Shown piece by piece: positions 34,533 to 44,485 of a stretch of 64,000 nucleotides of DNA. The DNA lies in the NCBI GenBank assembly GCA_045543615.1, contig JAZPXL010000005.1, positions 62,001-126,000 of the forward strand, given 5' to 3'. The DNA is from CAG-390 sp045543615 (lineage in GTDB: Bacteria > Bacillota > Clostridia > Oscillospirales > CAG-272). Every line of letters begins with the position of its first letter. Position 1 is the first letter of the stretch. The position numbers were made by a program, and so were the translations under genes. Under the pieces are notes generated by a model. That model ran no database searches and had not been told where the DNA came from. It saw only the letters and a program-made list of their open reading frames with translations.

Positions 34533-35747
34533 TTAGTGTCTCTTCTTGAAAACAATTGCTGTTCCAAGGATTGCGATGAGAGCGATACCTGCTGTTGCAA
34601 CGGAAGCGCAACCACCGTCTGTGGTGTTGCCTGCGTCACCACCTGCTGTTGTAGCGTCATCTGCAGGAGCATTTGTTGCGTCGTCAGCAGGAGCCTGTGT
34701 TGCGTCATCTGCAGGAGCGTTTGTTTCGTCATCTGCAGGAGCGTTTGTTGCGTCGTCCTCGGGAGCTGCAGTTGTCTCATCCTCTTCGGGAAGAGTTGTG
34801 GGAGCGTCGGTGTAACCGGGAAGGTCAAGGCCGATGCCCTTGTAAACTGTAACGTCCTTAAGGCCAAGGTTCATTGTCTCGTTGTAAAGTCTGCCAATGA
34901 AAGCAAGATCGTGGGATGTTGCACCGTCTTTTGTTACCCATTCAGTGTGATCATAGAATACATCTTCCTGACCCTCGCCAAGACCGAGCTTCCAACCGTT
35001 GAAACGGATCTGCATCTTGTAGCCGTCGATCTCAACGCAAACGTTGTACCACTGACCTACGCCATCCATAAGGCCGATCTTGAAATCAGCAGAGGTAAGG
35101 TCGTCAAGCTTAAGGTTGGAGCTGCCGTCAGCTTCAATACGATGCCAACGCATAGGTGTCTTGAAAACGGAGTTGCAGGTGTGACCCCACCAGCCGTATG
35201 TGCCGAGGTGACCTGTGGGGGAATCGGGAATGGACATAATGGTTCTGCCGTCTTCGTCTGTGCTTACTGCAAGCTCGGATGCTACGCAGAAGTAGAAGCC
35301 GGACTGACAGTTGTCAGAGTCCTCGTCATCGAAGAGAGCCTTGAGTGTGAATGTGTACTGATAGGGGTTGCCGGACTCATCGTAGCCCCACTTGAGACCG
35401 TCGATCTTGCCGCCGTAAAGAAGTGTGCCGTAGTCATCGCCCTCTTTACCCTGATCGTCATAGAACATATTTACGCTCTTGTTGTCATCAGAAACGGTGA
35501 TAACGGGTGTGCAGTGGTAGCGAACACCTGTGTGGATGGTCTCGTCTGCAGAGTTAGCAAAAACGATGGGCTGATATGCGCCTGTTGTCTGACCGAAGAG
35601 AAGCTCGATAAGCTTGTCGCCGTCTTTTGCAGCTTCGTATGTAGTGAGAAGCTCATTTTCAAAAGCAGCAGATGTGCTTACTGTCATAGGTACGAGCATA
35701 GCTACAACCATTGCAAGCACAAGAACGATAGAAAGTGTCTTTTTCAT
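34533..35747 (-). CDS. Exported surface protein with repeat linker and C-terminal membrane anchor
   Basis: I do not recognise the main domain of this 404-residue protein. Residues 1-28 form a signal peptide (MKKTLSIVLVLAMVVAMLVP). A beta-rich globular part follows to about 315, with Trp and Tyr residues reminiscent of a concanavalin-like sandwich (YGWWGHTCNSVFKTPMRWHRIEADG, WYNVCVEIDGYKMQIRFNGWKLG); this fold is a guess. Then comes a Thr/Asp/Ala/Pro linker with an 8-residue repeat, and a tail GGCASVATAGIALIAILGTAIVFKKRH: small motif, hydrophobic helix, basic end. It lacks LPXTG. It has its own consensus promoter and terminator, so it is monocistronic. Confidence 0.75.
   Translation of the reverse strand: MKKTLSIVLVLAMVVAMLVPMTVSTSAAFENELLTTYEAAKDGDKLIELLFGQTTGAYQPIVFANSADETIHTGVRYHCTPVITVSDDNKSVNMFYDDQGKEGDDYGTLLYGGKIDGLKWGYDESGNPYQYTFTLKALFDDEDSDNCQSGFYFCVASELAVSTDEDGRTIMSIPDSPTGHLGTYGWWGHTCNSVFKTPMRWHRIEADGSSNLKLDDLTSADFKIGLMDGVGQWYNVCVEIDGYKMQIRFNGWKLGLGEGQEDVFYDHTEWVTKDGATSHDLAFIGRLYNETMNLGLKDVTVYKGIGLDLPGYTDAPTTLPEEDETTAAPEDDATNAPADDETNAPADDATQAPADDATNAPADDATTAGGDAGNTTDGGCASVATAGIALIAILGTAIVFKKRH
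34654..34773. repeat. 24-bp tandem repeat in the linker of the surface protein
   Basis: Five consecutive 24-bp units starting (G/T)CGTC, encoding DDATNAPA-type octapeptides. Units one to four differ by a few bases; the fifth is more diverged. Confidence 0.85.
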
Positions 35748-35785
35748 TGTTTTTTTCCTTTCAACAATAAATATTTGTTACTTGA

Positions 35786-35814
35786 ATTATATCACAAAGT
35801 AATTATATTGTCAA
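35786..35814 (-). promoter_or_regulatory. Consensus promoter for the tail-anchored surface protein gene
   Basis: Minus strand: TTGACA (35809-35814), 17-bp spacer, TATAAT (35786-35791). Confidence 0.9.
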
Positions 35815-35899
35815 CTGCACTTTTGATTTTTCTATCAAATTCTGCACTTTTCAGTTGCTTTGTTTATGTAAGCTTTACCCCTTTTTCTGATAAACAGAT

Positions 35900-35926
35900 G
35901 CGTCGCTGTCAAACTGACAGCGACGC
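35900..35926 (-). terminator. Hairpin after the giant adhesin gene
   Basis: GCGTCGCTGTC (35900-35910) / GACAGCGACGC (35916-35926), 5-nt loop. The T-run on the minus side is weak. Confidence 0.6.
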
Positions 35927-35951
35927 TGAAATATTAATTTCTATCTGTTGC

Positions 35952-38900
35952 TTAGTCCTCTACTCTGCGCTTCTTGCCAAGCACTGCGCCTACTGTGAGT
36001 GCGAGAACTGCGCCACCAATCCAGAGCACAAGTGCGGAGTTATCGCCTGTGTCGGGAGATGGAGAAGTGTAGGTGTTGGTGAAGACAACTGCCTCGGCAT
36101 CGAGAATATCTGTGCTTATGATAAGCTCTCCGTTGCCACCATCAACTGCGCTTACAGTTACTGTGTAAACTGTTGCATCATATGTGATAGCTGCGTCTTC
36201 GCCTGCAACCTCGCTTACTGTGTAGGTGTATGTTCCTGCTTTTTCGATTGCAATAGAACCAAATGCGAAGCTTCCGTCTGCCTTGACGGTTGTAGTCTCA
36301 AGCACGTTTCCATCGCTGTCCTTAAGCTCAAAGCTGAACTCACCGTCAACTATGTCACGGCCAACAAGAACCTTTGTGCCACTGATAACTGCGCTGCTGC
36401 TTGAAAGAGCGTAGGTATTGACAAACTCAATCTTCTCTGCACTCTGCTCGCCCTTTGTAATGACTGCTTTTGCAACGAGTCTGCCCTCGCCGTTATCGCT
36501 TACCGTAACACTTACGGTATAAACCGACTCGTCATAGCTTACTCCACCAAGAACGCCCTTGATCTCGTTTACCGTGTAGATGTATGTGCCGACCTTGTCA
36601 AATGTCAAAGTGGAGAATGCAACCTTTCCGTCAGCTGTATTCTTGACTGTCTCAACAACATTTCCACTTGCATCCTTAAGCTCAAAGCTGAACTCACCAT
36701 CTGCAAGCTCACGGCCGCTCAGTGTCTTGTTTGCCTCAACCTTTACGGAGTCTGCCTCTGCCTTGTATGTGTTTGCAAACACGATATTGTCTGCACCCAC
36801 TACATTTGCTACGAGCTTTCCGTTCAGGTCATCAACTACCGTTACGGTAATTGTATAAACCGACTTGTCGTATGTTACACCACCGAGTGTTTCTTCAAGC
36901 TCACTTACAGTATAGGTGTATGTTCCTGCCTCTGTATACGTAATGCTGCTAAAGCCGAACTTACCGTCCTTTGCGTTCTTGACCGACTCAATAACAGCAC
37001 CACTTGCATCCTTAAGCTCAAAGATAAACTCGCCATCAGCAAGCTCACGGCCGGAAAGTGTCTTGTTGCCACCAAAGCTTACGCTTGTGGAGTCTGCCTT
37101 ATACTTGTTTGCAAACTTGATTGCCTGAGCACCCTCTACACTTGCTATAAGCTTGCCCTCGCCGTTATCGGTGACGACAACCTTAACTGCGTAAACTGTG
37201 CCATCGTAGCTTACTCCACCGAGTTCGCCCTTAACCTCGCTTACTGTGTAGTTGTATGTGCCTGCCTTGTTGTATGTGATTGTGCTGAATCTGAATGTGC
37301 CGTCTGCCTCATTCTTAACAGTTTCAAGCTCCTTGCCCGACTCATCCTTGAGTACGAACGAGAACTCGCCTGCGACAAGTGCTCTGCCGTCTATCGTCTT
37401 TGTACCTGCAAGGCTTGCTGTTGCGCTGTCTGCGCTGTATGTGTTTCTGAATACTATGCCTGTGTCCCCACTAACGCTTGCTGTAAGCTTGCCGTTCATA
37501 TCGTCTGTAACGGTTACGGTTACGGTGTAAACGTGTGTATCGTAAGAAACGCCACCTGCATTTCCGGAAACCTCGCTTACTGTGTATACGTATGTTCCTG
37601 CCTCGGTGTAGGTGATGGGACTGAATACGAACTTGCCGTCAGCCTTGTTCTTTACTGTCTCAAGCTCATTGCCCGATGCGTCCTTGAGTACGAATGAGAA
37701 CTCGCCATCAAGAAGAACTCTGCCGTCAAGAACCTTGTTTCCACCAAACTCCGCATCTGTGGACTCTGCCTTATAGCTGTTCGTGAATACGATAGCATCA
37801 GCACCCTCCACGCTTGCTACAAGCTTACCCTCGCCGTTATCGGTAACAACGACCTTGATGGTGTAAGCTGTGCTATCATAAGTAACGCCACCTGCGTTGC
37901 CTGCAAGCTCAACAACCTCATAGGTGTATGTACCAACGGATGTATAGGTAATAGGCGCGAATGCAAAGCCACCGTTTGAAAGGTTATAAACAGTTTCTAT
38001 CGTGTTGCCGTCTGCGTCAACAAGTGCAAATCCAAACTCGCCGAGAGCGAGAGGTCTGCCGTTAAGCTTCTTGCTTCCGCTGAACTGAACGGTTGTGGAA
38101 TTTGCCGAATACTTGTTATTGAACTCGACGCTGAGAGGCGGGATGTTTGCTGTGAGTGTGCCCTCGCCGTCATCTGTAACGGTTATGGTAAGTGTATATA
38201 CGGTGTCGTCATACTCTACTCCGCCAAGGAAGCCGGAAACCTCATATATTACATAAGTGTACTCGCCCGGGGCGGTGAATGTAATTGCATCGAATGCAAA
38301 GTCTCCGTTTGCTTCATTCTTTACAACGTCAATTATCTGACCGTTGGAGTCAATGAGGTTGAACGAGAACTCGCCGGCTTTAAGAAGGCGTCCGTCAAGT
38401 ACCTTTCTGCCACGGATGGTCGCCTCTGTTGAGGTTGCTGCGTATGTATTGGTAAAGATGATATTCTCTGCACCGTTTACGTCTGCAACAAGGCTACCCA
38501 AGCCATCGTCACTTACAATTACTGTGACTGTGTAAACTGTCTCGTCATATCTGATACCACCAACAGTACCCTTTACCTCGTTTACGGTATATACGAATGT
38601 ACCTGTGGTGTCGAAATCAAGCTCTGTGAACGAGAAATTTCCAAGTGCGTCATTCTTTACTGTCTCGATTGTATTTCCGTCTGCATCCTTGAGTATGAAG
38701 CTGAATTCGCCATCTCTGAGAGGACGGCCAACGAGAACCTTTTCGCCACTTATATCGGCAGTTGTTCCACTGGGAAGATATGTGTTTGTGAAAACGGGAG
38801 CTTCAACGGGAACATTTTCGCTGTTGTAGATATTAACAACGGAAACAAGAGATCCCCTTCCGTCATCGCTTACAGTAACCTTTACTCGATATACGGAGTC

Positions 38901-41900
38901 ATCGTATGTGATACCGTTGATTACCTGACCACCGTGACTCTCGCTGATGAGGTAGTAATATGTACCTGCATCCACATACTCGATTTCAGAGAATGCGAAG
39001 ACGCCGTTTGCGTTGTTGGATACATTTTCAATGAGCGCGCCCTTTGTCCAGGATGCGTCTGAGAGATAGAGGTTAAATCCGAACTCACCGGCTGTGAGCA
39101 CCTTGCCCTCAAATATCTTCGATCCACCCAAGCTTTCCTTTGTAGGTGATGGAACATAGGAGTTTACAAACTCGATCTCGTCAACGCCGGATCCACCTTC
39201 AATATGCATCTCAACCGTAGATACTACAAGCTGACCAAGTCCGTTATCAGCAATAACAACTTCAACGTGATAACGAGTGGTATCGTATGTAATTCCGTAG
39301 ATCTTGTCTTCATCGGACTCTGCAACGATATAGTAATATGTGCCGGCCTCTGTATAGGTAATTGCGGGGAATGCGAAATGACCATCGCTGAAGTTGCGTG
39401 CTGTGTATGTCTTAGCACCGTTTGCGATATTGCCTGCGCTGTCGGATTCTGTGAGAGTGAATACAAACTCATCGTTGAGAAGTACTCTGCCATCAAGAAC
39501 CTTGCTTCCTCCGATAGAATAATCTACCGAGGATGCATTATATGTATTGTTGAACTCGATTACATTGTTTGCTACATTGAGTACGCTGTATGTAGCGACA
39601 AGCTTTCCACCGTTATCGGTAACCGTTACAGTTACACGGCGAACGCTCTTGTCAGTAGTAACACCGTTTGCATCTGCAGAAGTCTCAACTATATCGTAAT
39701 AGTATGCGCCAACCTTGTCAAATGTAAGTGCCTTGTCAAATGTAACCTTGCCCTGAGCATTGTTTTTGCCGGTTGCAACCAAAGCTCTCGTGTCTCTCTC
39801 ACGGATCTCGAATGTAAACTCACCATCACGGAGAGGTCTGCCCGAAAGGTTCTTTCTTACATCAAGTGCAAGTGTGGCCTCTGCGGGAGCGTATGTGTTC
39901 TCAAATGTTACGCTTGTCTGCGAGCTTGCTCCATCGGGTTTTGTTGTTCCGATGTATGCGTATGCTACAAGATAACCATTGTTGCTGTCAACAACCTCAA
40001 CTGTTACTGCATACTCTGCACTTGAGTAGCTCCAGCCATCTGCAGTTGCAGCAGGAACGATTTCCTTGAGAACATAAGCGTATGTGCCCGCCTCTGTGTA
40101 GGTCATATTGAATCTGGTAAAGCCACGCTCAGTGGTCTTATCAGATGTTGCAACAAGGTTGCCGTCTGCATCGTAAAGGCCGAATGTAAAGCCTGCCAGA
40201 GTTGCCAGAGGGCTTGCGCTGTTGTTTACAACACTCTTGTTGATTTCAATGGAAGCTGTTGTTGAAGCTGCGTCATAAGTATTTGTGAAGTCTGCATCAA
40301 CCGACCAATTGCCGTTGCCGTCCTGTGTAACGTGAACTGTGTCACGGTATGCAACAACATCTGCAATCTCAAGCTTGCCGTCGAGGTCACTGTCACCGAT
40401 AATTACGCCGAATGCGTGAACTGTTGTATCATAATCCATACCACCCTGAGTACCTGCATTCTCTTTGATGCGATAGTAATATGTGCCTGTGGTGGTGTAG
40501 ATCTCATTTGCAAGTGCGCTACCAAAGTCAAATACACGGTCAGCATCACTTCCGTTTACGCCTGCAGTTCCGAGAGCCTTCCAGCTACCAGTTGCTGCGT
40601 CATATCTCTCAAGAACGAATGTAAAGCTGTCGGAGGATACCCACTCACGTCCGATGAGGTACTTTGTTCCTGATACCTTGACGGATGCAGATGTAAGCTC
40701 TTCGGGTGTGTAGTAGTTGCCGATGATTACCGAAACAACATTGTCCTTGAGGATTGTAACCTTACCGTCACCTGCAATACCGTTGTCATAGTAACCTGCG
40801 ACAAATCCGTCTCCGGGGTTCTTCTCTACTACGGTAGCCTCAGTTCCCTCAGGAAGACCGAAGATCTCGAAGCTCTCATCGTGACCGAGGAGAACAACTA
40901 CCTCGCCGTTTGCGTTAACTGTAACTGATGTAACGCTTGCGTCGCCCTTGTGCTTAGCCTCAAAGCTCTTGCCCTTAACGCCAACACCGTCAAGTGTGAT
41001 GGTGATCTCAAACTTCTTGTCTGCGGGAATTACGAAATCTGTGCCGAAGGAATGAGCAATTTCCTTGGTTACTGTGAGGTCGCCCTCTCCACGTGCTGTG
41101 TTTACAAAGTTTACTCTGGAAAGCGTCTGATTCTGAAGAACCACCTCAGCTCCACTTACGGATGTTGTTCCGTTGATGGAGGAAACGATATAGTACTCGC
41201 TCTCAGTCTCGTCGATGGAGTATCTTGTACCTGCGGCAAGACCTGTGATGTAAGCGGACTCGCCGTCCTTAAGGTTAACAACTGCGCTGCCACCTGTAAA
41301 TGTTACTGTGCTCTTTGTAACGTTTGCGTCTGCATCTACGTGGTAGTAGGTGTATGTGCCATTGTCAGCAGGGTTTGTGAGGTTTGTAACTGTAAACTCA
41401 AAGGAAGTGTTTGCACCGGATGTTGTGTTTACAACATCAATTTCCTTTGTGATCTTGATTCCCGTTGCGGGAACAACTGTAATTCTACCGTTGTTGCCGT
41501 GTGTTGCACCTACGATGTAGGAATACTCAGCGTCAACAAATGGCTCGTATGCGTATTTGAGAGATTCGGTTTTGTTCTCTGCCTTGAGGATTTCAAAATC
41601 CTCAATGAGAGTGTGGACAGTTCCTGCGGGAACATACCAGTTGCCGTTTGAGCCACTCTGCGCCTTTGCAAGCGATTTAGAAGAGATTCTCTCATATACA
41701 ACTGTTGTTCTCAGCGGATTGTCTGCGTATGTCTTTATTGCTCGGTAGTATGTTCCCGATGCCAAGGGAGCAGACGTGCCGGAATAAAGAGTGCCGTTTG
41801 TGTCTGTGTAGATAAGCGAATCGGTTGTGTAATAGTATCTGTCGTTTTCGGTAGCAGGTCTGAAGTAAGAATATGTATTCTTTTCGTTGTAAACGATCTC

Positions 41901-43997
41901 GTTCTGCCACTTGTTTGTATAAAAATCGTAAGAGCCGTCTGCGTTGATGTATTCGTAATTATCGCCAACAATACTCTCAACTGTAACCTCGTTGATCTCG
42001 CTGTCAAGCGCAACCTCATACACAAGTCTGATGGGGTGGTTAGCACCACTTACTGCAAGGCTTGTAAGAGAGCCGTTTTCGTCAAGCTCAACCTCGTATG
42101 TTACTGTGGGAATAAGGGATGCGGGAACTGAGAAATGGAGGCTTACGCTACCTGTTGCAATCTCCTCGGATACACGGATGCTTGCATACATCATATCACT
42201 TGCTGTAACGCCGTGGTCCTCATCAACTGCGCCAAGATAGCCGTAAGATTTGTAAATATATGCAGGTCTTGTTGCGTCTGTGAGTGTGGGATCGGAGGGA
42301 TCGGGCATTGTGGTGATGCCCTCGTGCCAGAAGCCGAGGAACTCGCCGGCTGCATTTGCGTACCAACCGATATAGTTGCTGTACTCGCCTGTGGAGGCAT
42401 TGTAGGAAATCTGTCCCTCTGCAAACGCAAGGCTTGCAAGAGTTCTTGCTTCATCTGCGCTGATGCCGAGTCTGGCACCGATTGCCGCAATCATTGTTGT
42501 TCCGAGAGCGGTGGGGTTGTCGGGAGTGCCGAGAGCGCCGCCTGATGTTACGAAATTACTTGCAAGAGTTGCTCCTGAGTAGAGCGTGTTATTGATGAGA
42601 AGTCCCTTGATATCTACTACATCCATATAGTAGCCAATCTCGTCCTCAAAGGTTACCCATCCCGAGAGATGCTCATTGGTCTCAACGAGAGTCGGGAAAT
42701 AACGGGACTGAAGCTGAATTGTACCAACGATCTCGTCAAATGCAGATTCAAGCTCAGCACCGGGGTTTGAGGAGGCAGTGTCAGCCTCAAAGTAGCCGTC
42801 TACATAATTCTTATCAAGTGCAAGATCAATCTTCTCTACATTATAATATGTAACTCTGAAGCCGTTTCTTTCTGTGTGAACGGTAACATCGTCGCCAACT
42901 TCTGCTGCATTGTAATTTGTCCAAAGCTCAGAGATAGCCGAGCTCGAGTTCGAGGGGTTTACAACGCTTGTTGCGATGCTGTCATTTGAAACGCCGAGTC
43001 CAAGTGTATAAAGGAGAGCCGAACCATAAACCTCGGTCATCTTTGCCTTTACGTACGCTATTGAGAGCTGGCTGAGGAAGCCTGTTGCTGCAGTTGCAGT
43101 GCTACCGTTACCGAGATTGTTGTCACCGGGGTTTGTAAAGCTTGTGGTTGCGAGTGTGGGAGCACCGTCTGTCATAAGAACCATAACGGGCACACGGTCA
43201 AGAACGCCGAGAACGGGGTCTGTAACCTTTGTGTCGCCAAGCTGATCCATAAACTCTTCCATAGCACCGACAACACCCCTCTGGATGTATGTTGCGCCAT
43301 ATACCTGCTTGGATGCGCTTTGGGGTGCTCTGCCTGTCTCTTCATTTACTACGTCAGAGTCAATGGAAACTGTCTCTACACTTCTATCTCCATAACCCGT
43401 CTTGCTGTAAGAGAGGTACTCACCATCGCTACCTGTGGTATATCTGCCAAGAGGAAGCAGGGTCAAAGCTGCGTCTGAGTTATTCGTGCTTGAAGAGCCT
43501 GAATAAAGAATAACGCCTACACGGTTGTACTTTCCACTCTCAAGAAGTGTTTTGATGCTGGAGTTTGCTGCATCAACCATTTCATCGGAAAGAGCGTTGT
43601 TACCTTCTCTTGAATTCATCGAGCCTGAAACGTCAAGCACGAGCATTGTGTCTGTGGGAACATAGGACATACCTGCAACTGCAATATTTGATGCAATAGC
43701 AGAAAGAGCAACGAGGAAGCTGTCATCACGTTGCATTGTGATGCCTGTTCCACCAAACGCCGATGCATTTGTGAATACGGACTTATCCGTCCATACACCA
43801 CCTGCGTTTTCTGTGCTCAGATGTGTAGGACCGAAAAGATCCTTCCAACCATCCATTGTGGAGAGGTCAGCAACTCTGCTGTCCTCGTCTGCTGCAAGTG
43901 CAGTGGTAAATGTAATTGCTGTAAGAGGAACAAGTCCAATTACCAACATTACCGAGAGCAAGATGCTTAAAGCTTTTTTACCAATAGTTCTTATCAT
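35952..43997 (-). CDS. Giant cell-wall-anchored VWA adhesin with pilin-type isopeptide repeats
   Basis: A 2681-residue surface protein. Residues 1-36 form a signal peptide. A von Willebrand factor A domain follows, with the metal-ion site TMLVLDVSGSMN (about 118-128) and VMLMTDGAPT. After a middle region come 13 tandem domains of about 110 aa of the Spy0128/FctA isopeptide type: each tends to show GxKxLxGRxLxxGEFxF, a central VxE, and FxNTY, the Lys, Glu and Asn that form the internal bond. The end SPDTGDNS, a hydrophobic helix and KKRRVED is a sortase signal of PDTG type. The ATG at 43997 follows GGAGGT by 6 nt; a longer in-frame start overlaps the upstream gene. Likely an adhesin or fibre. 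Confidence 0.9.
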   Translation of the reverse strand: MIRTIGKKALSILLSVMLVIGLVPLTAITFTTALAADEDSRVADLSTMDGWKDLFGPTHLSTENAGGVWTDKSVFTNASAFGGTGITMQRDDSFLVALSAIASNIAVAGMSYVPTDTMLVLDVSGSMNSREGNNALSDEMVDAANSSIKTLLESGKYNRVGVILYSGSSSTNNSDAALTLLPLGRYTTGSDGEYLSYSKTGYGDRSVETVSIDSDVVNEETGRAPQSASKQVYGATYIQRGVVGAMEEFMDQLGDTKVTDPVLGVLDRVPVMVLMTDGAPTLATTSFTNPGDNNLGNGSTATAATGFLSQLSIAYVKAKMTEVYGSALLYTLGLGVSNDSIATSVVNPSNSSSAISELWTNYNAAEVGDDVTVHTERNGFRVTYYNVEKIDLALDKNYVDGYFEADTASSNPGAELESAFDEIVGTIQLQSRYFPTLVETNEHLSGWVTFEDEIGYYMDVVDIKGLLINNTLYSGATLASNFVTSGGALGTPDNPTALGTTMIAAIGARLGISADEARTLASLAFAEGQISYNASTGEYSNYIGWYANAAGEFLGFWHEGITTMPDPSDPTLTDATRPAYIYKSYGYLGAVDEDHGVTASDMMYASIRVSEEIATGSVSLHFSVPASLIPTVTYEVELDENGSLTSLAVSGANHPIRLVYEVALDSEINEVTVESIVGDNYEYINADGSYDFYTNKWQNEIVYNEKNTYSYFRPATENDRYYYTTDSLIYTDTNGTLYSGTSAPLASGTYYRAIKTYADNPLRTTVVYERISSKSLAKAQSGSNGNWYVPAGTVHTLIEDFEILKAENKTESLKYAYEPFVDAEYSYIVGATHGNNGRITVVPATGIKITKEIDVVNTTSGANTSFEFTVTNLTNPADNGTYTYYHVDADANVTKSTVTFTGGSAVVNLKDGESAYITGLAAGTRYSIDETESEYYIVSSINGTTSVSGAEVVLQNQTLSRVNFVNTARGEGDLTVTKEIAHSFGTDFVIPADKKFEITITLDGVGVKGKSFEAKHKGDASVTSVTVNANGEVVVLLGHDESFEIFGLPEGTEATVVEKNPGDGFVAGYYDNGIAGDGKVTILKDNVVSVIIGNYYTPEELTSASVKVSGTKYLIGREWVSSDSFTFVLERYDAATGSWKALGTAGVNGSDADRVFDFGSALANEIYTTTGTYYYRIKENAGTQGGMDYDTTVHAFGVIIGDSDLDGKLEIADVVAYRDTVHVTQDGNGNWSVDADFTNTYDAASTTASIEINKSVVNNSASPLATLAGFTFGLYDADGNLVATSDKTTERGFTRFNMTYTEAGTYAYVLKEIVPAATADGWSYSSAEYAVTVEVVDSNNGYLVAYAYIGTTKPDGASSQTSVTFENTYAPAEATLALDVRKNLSGRPLRDGEFTFEIRERDTRALVATGKNNAQGKVTFDKALTFDKVGAYYYDIVETSADANGVTTDKSVRRVTVTVTDNGGKLVATYSVLNVANNVIEFNNTYNASSVDYSIGGSKVLDGRVLLNDEFVFTLTESDSAGNIANGAKTYTARNFSDGHFAFPAITYTEAGTYYYIVAESDEDKIYGITYDTTRYHVEVVIADNGLGQLVVSTVEMHIEGGSGVDEIEFVNSYVPSPTKESLGGSKIFEGKVLTAGEFGFNLYLSDASWTKGALIENVSNNANGVFAFSEIEYVDAGTYYYLISESHGGQVINGITYDDSVYRVKVTVSDDGRGSLVSVVNIYNSENVPVEAPVFTNTYLPSGTTADISGEKVLVGRPLRDGEFSFILKDADGNTIETVKNDALGNFSFTELDFDTTGTFVYTVNEVKGTVGGIRYDETVYTVTVIVSDDGLGSLVADVNGAENIIFTNTYAATSTEATIRGRKVLDGRLLKAGEFSFNLIDSNGQIIDVVKNEANGDFAFDAITFTAPGEYTYVIYEVSGFLGGVEYDDTVYTLTITVTDDGEGTLTANIPPLSVEFNNKYSANSTTVQFSGSKKLNGRPLALGEFGFALVDADGNTIETVYNLSNGGFAFAPITYTSVGTYTYEVVELAGNAGGVTYDSTAYTIKVVVTDNGEGKLVASVEGADAIVFTNSYKAESTDAEFGGNKVLDGRVLLDGEFSFVLKDASGNELETVKNKADGKFVFSPITYTEAGTYVYTVSEVSGNAGGVSYDTHVYTVTVTVTDDMNGKLTASVSGDTGIVFRNTYSADSATASLAGTKTIDGRALVAGEFSFVLKDESGKELETVKNEADGTFRFSTITYNKAGTYNYTVSEVKGELGGVSYDGTVYAVKVVVTDNGEGKLIASVEGAQAIKFANKYKADSTSVSFGGNKTLSGRELADGEFIFELKDASGAVIESVKNAKDGKFGFSSITYTEAGTYTYTVSELEETLGGVTYDKSVYTITVTVVDDLNGKLVANVVGADNIVFANTYKAEADSVKVEANKTLSGRELADGEFSFELKDASGNVVETVKNTADGKVAFSTLTFDKVGTYIYTVNEIKGVLGGVSYDESVYTVSVTVSDNGEGRLVAKAVITKGEQSAEKIEFVNTYALSSSSAVISGTKVLVGRDIVDGEFSFELKDSDGNVLETTTVKADGSFAFGSIAIEKAGTYTYTVSEVAGEDAAITYDATVYTVTVSAVDGGNGELIISTDILDAEAVVFTNTYTSPSPDTGDNSALVLWIGGAVLALTVGAVLGKKRRVED
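36063..40697. repeat. Thirteen tandem isopeptide-domain repeats (about 330 bp each)
   Basis: The repeat units are regular (about 110 codons). Units 6-12, nearer the C-terminus, resemble each other closely; units 1-5 (40.7-38.8 kb) are diverged and longer. This pattern suggests expansion by unequal recombination at the C-terminal side. Confidence 0.85.
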
Positions 43998-44023
43998 ATC
44001 TGTACCTCCATTGAATCTCTTGC

Positions 44024-44326
44024 TTAATTTTTTTGCGTGCGTGTCTGGTCGTGTATGCACACTCCGATAAGATCACCCTCTTTTTCGCGCAACATATATT
44101 TGCACGAGCCGCAATCAAGACAGCGTCCCTGCCCATCCTTGTCAGTCGCATATTGACAAGAATCGGTAAAAACATTAACCCATCTCAATCCGCCGGGGGT
44201 GAATCTTGGAGCTTCATCAAAGTCCGGATACTCTCCGAAATATTTGCCAAGCTTCTCGTTGTATATGAATCTAACTTTACATTCATCTCCATCGAGAACA
44301 AAACTGCGAACGATCATTGGTTTCAC
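44024..44326 (-). CDS. Small Cys-rich protein, function unknown
   Basis: A 100-residue protein that I do not recognise. The N-terminal half is polar with aromatic residues (VRFIYNEKLGKYFGEYPDFDEAPRF). The C-terminal half has five Cys, four of them in CQYATDKDGQGRCLDCGSC, spaced like a metal or zinc-ribbon site, plus VCIHD. I chose the GTG start at 44326 because AAGGAG lies 7 nt before it. It ends 26 nt before the giant adhesin gene and shares the promoter at 44356-44384, so the two are probably co-transcribed. Confidence 0.6.
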   Translation of the reverse strand: MKPMIVRSFVLDGDECKVRFIYNEKLGKYFGEYPDFDEAPRFTPGGLRWVNVFTDSCQYATDKDGQGRCLDCGSCKYMLREKEGDLIGVCIHDQTRTQKN

Positions 44327-44355
44327 AACAGCGCTCCTTATTCATTGTTGTATTT

Positions 44356-44384
44356 ATTATAACAGACTCCTGCGTTGCAGTAAA
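44356..44384 (-). promoter_or_regulatory. Promoter for the Cys-rich protein and giant adhesin unit
   Basis: Minus strand: TTTACT (44379-44384), 17-bp spacer, TATAAT (44356-44361), about 30 nt before the GTG start. Confidence 0.72.
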
Positions 44385-44485
44385 GGATTTTTCCTCCGTC
44401 ATTTGTACACTTTTTAGATTGATCAAAAGTCCTAAAATGAGCTTTGTTCAAAATAATATGAAATTTTATGCAAAAATAATCAAAG

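Noticed and set aside
34281..36404. A 707-codon open frame on the plus strand
   Set aside because: It runs antisense to the surface protein and adhesin genes, has a Cys/Val-rich composition typical of a shadow frame, and lacks a ribosome binding site.
39204..40025. A 273-codon plus-strand frame in the adhesin repeats, and similar ones at 40950-41651
   Set aside because: Composition and position show they are reverse-strand shadows of the repeat-coding gene.
40330..40420. Dockerin or EF-hand calcium loop (DSDLDGKLEIADV) in adhesin repeat 1
   Set aside because: There is a single loop, not the paired dockerin motif, inside an isopeptide-type domain; it may bind calcium but does not define a dockerin.
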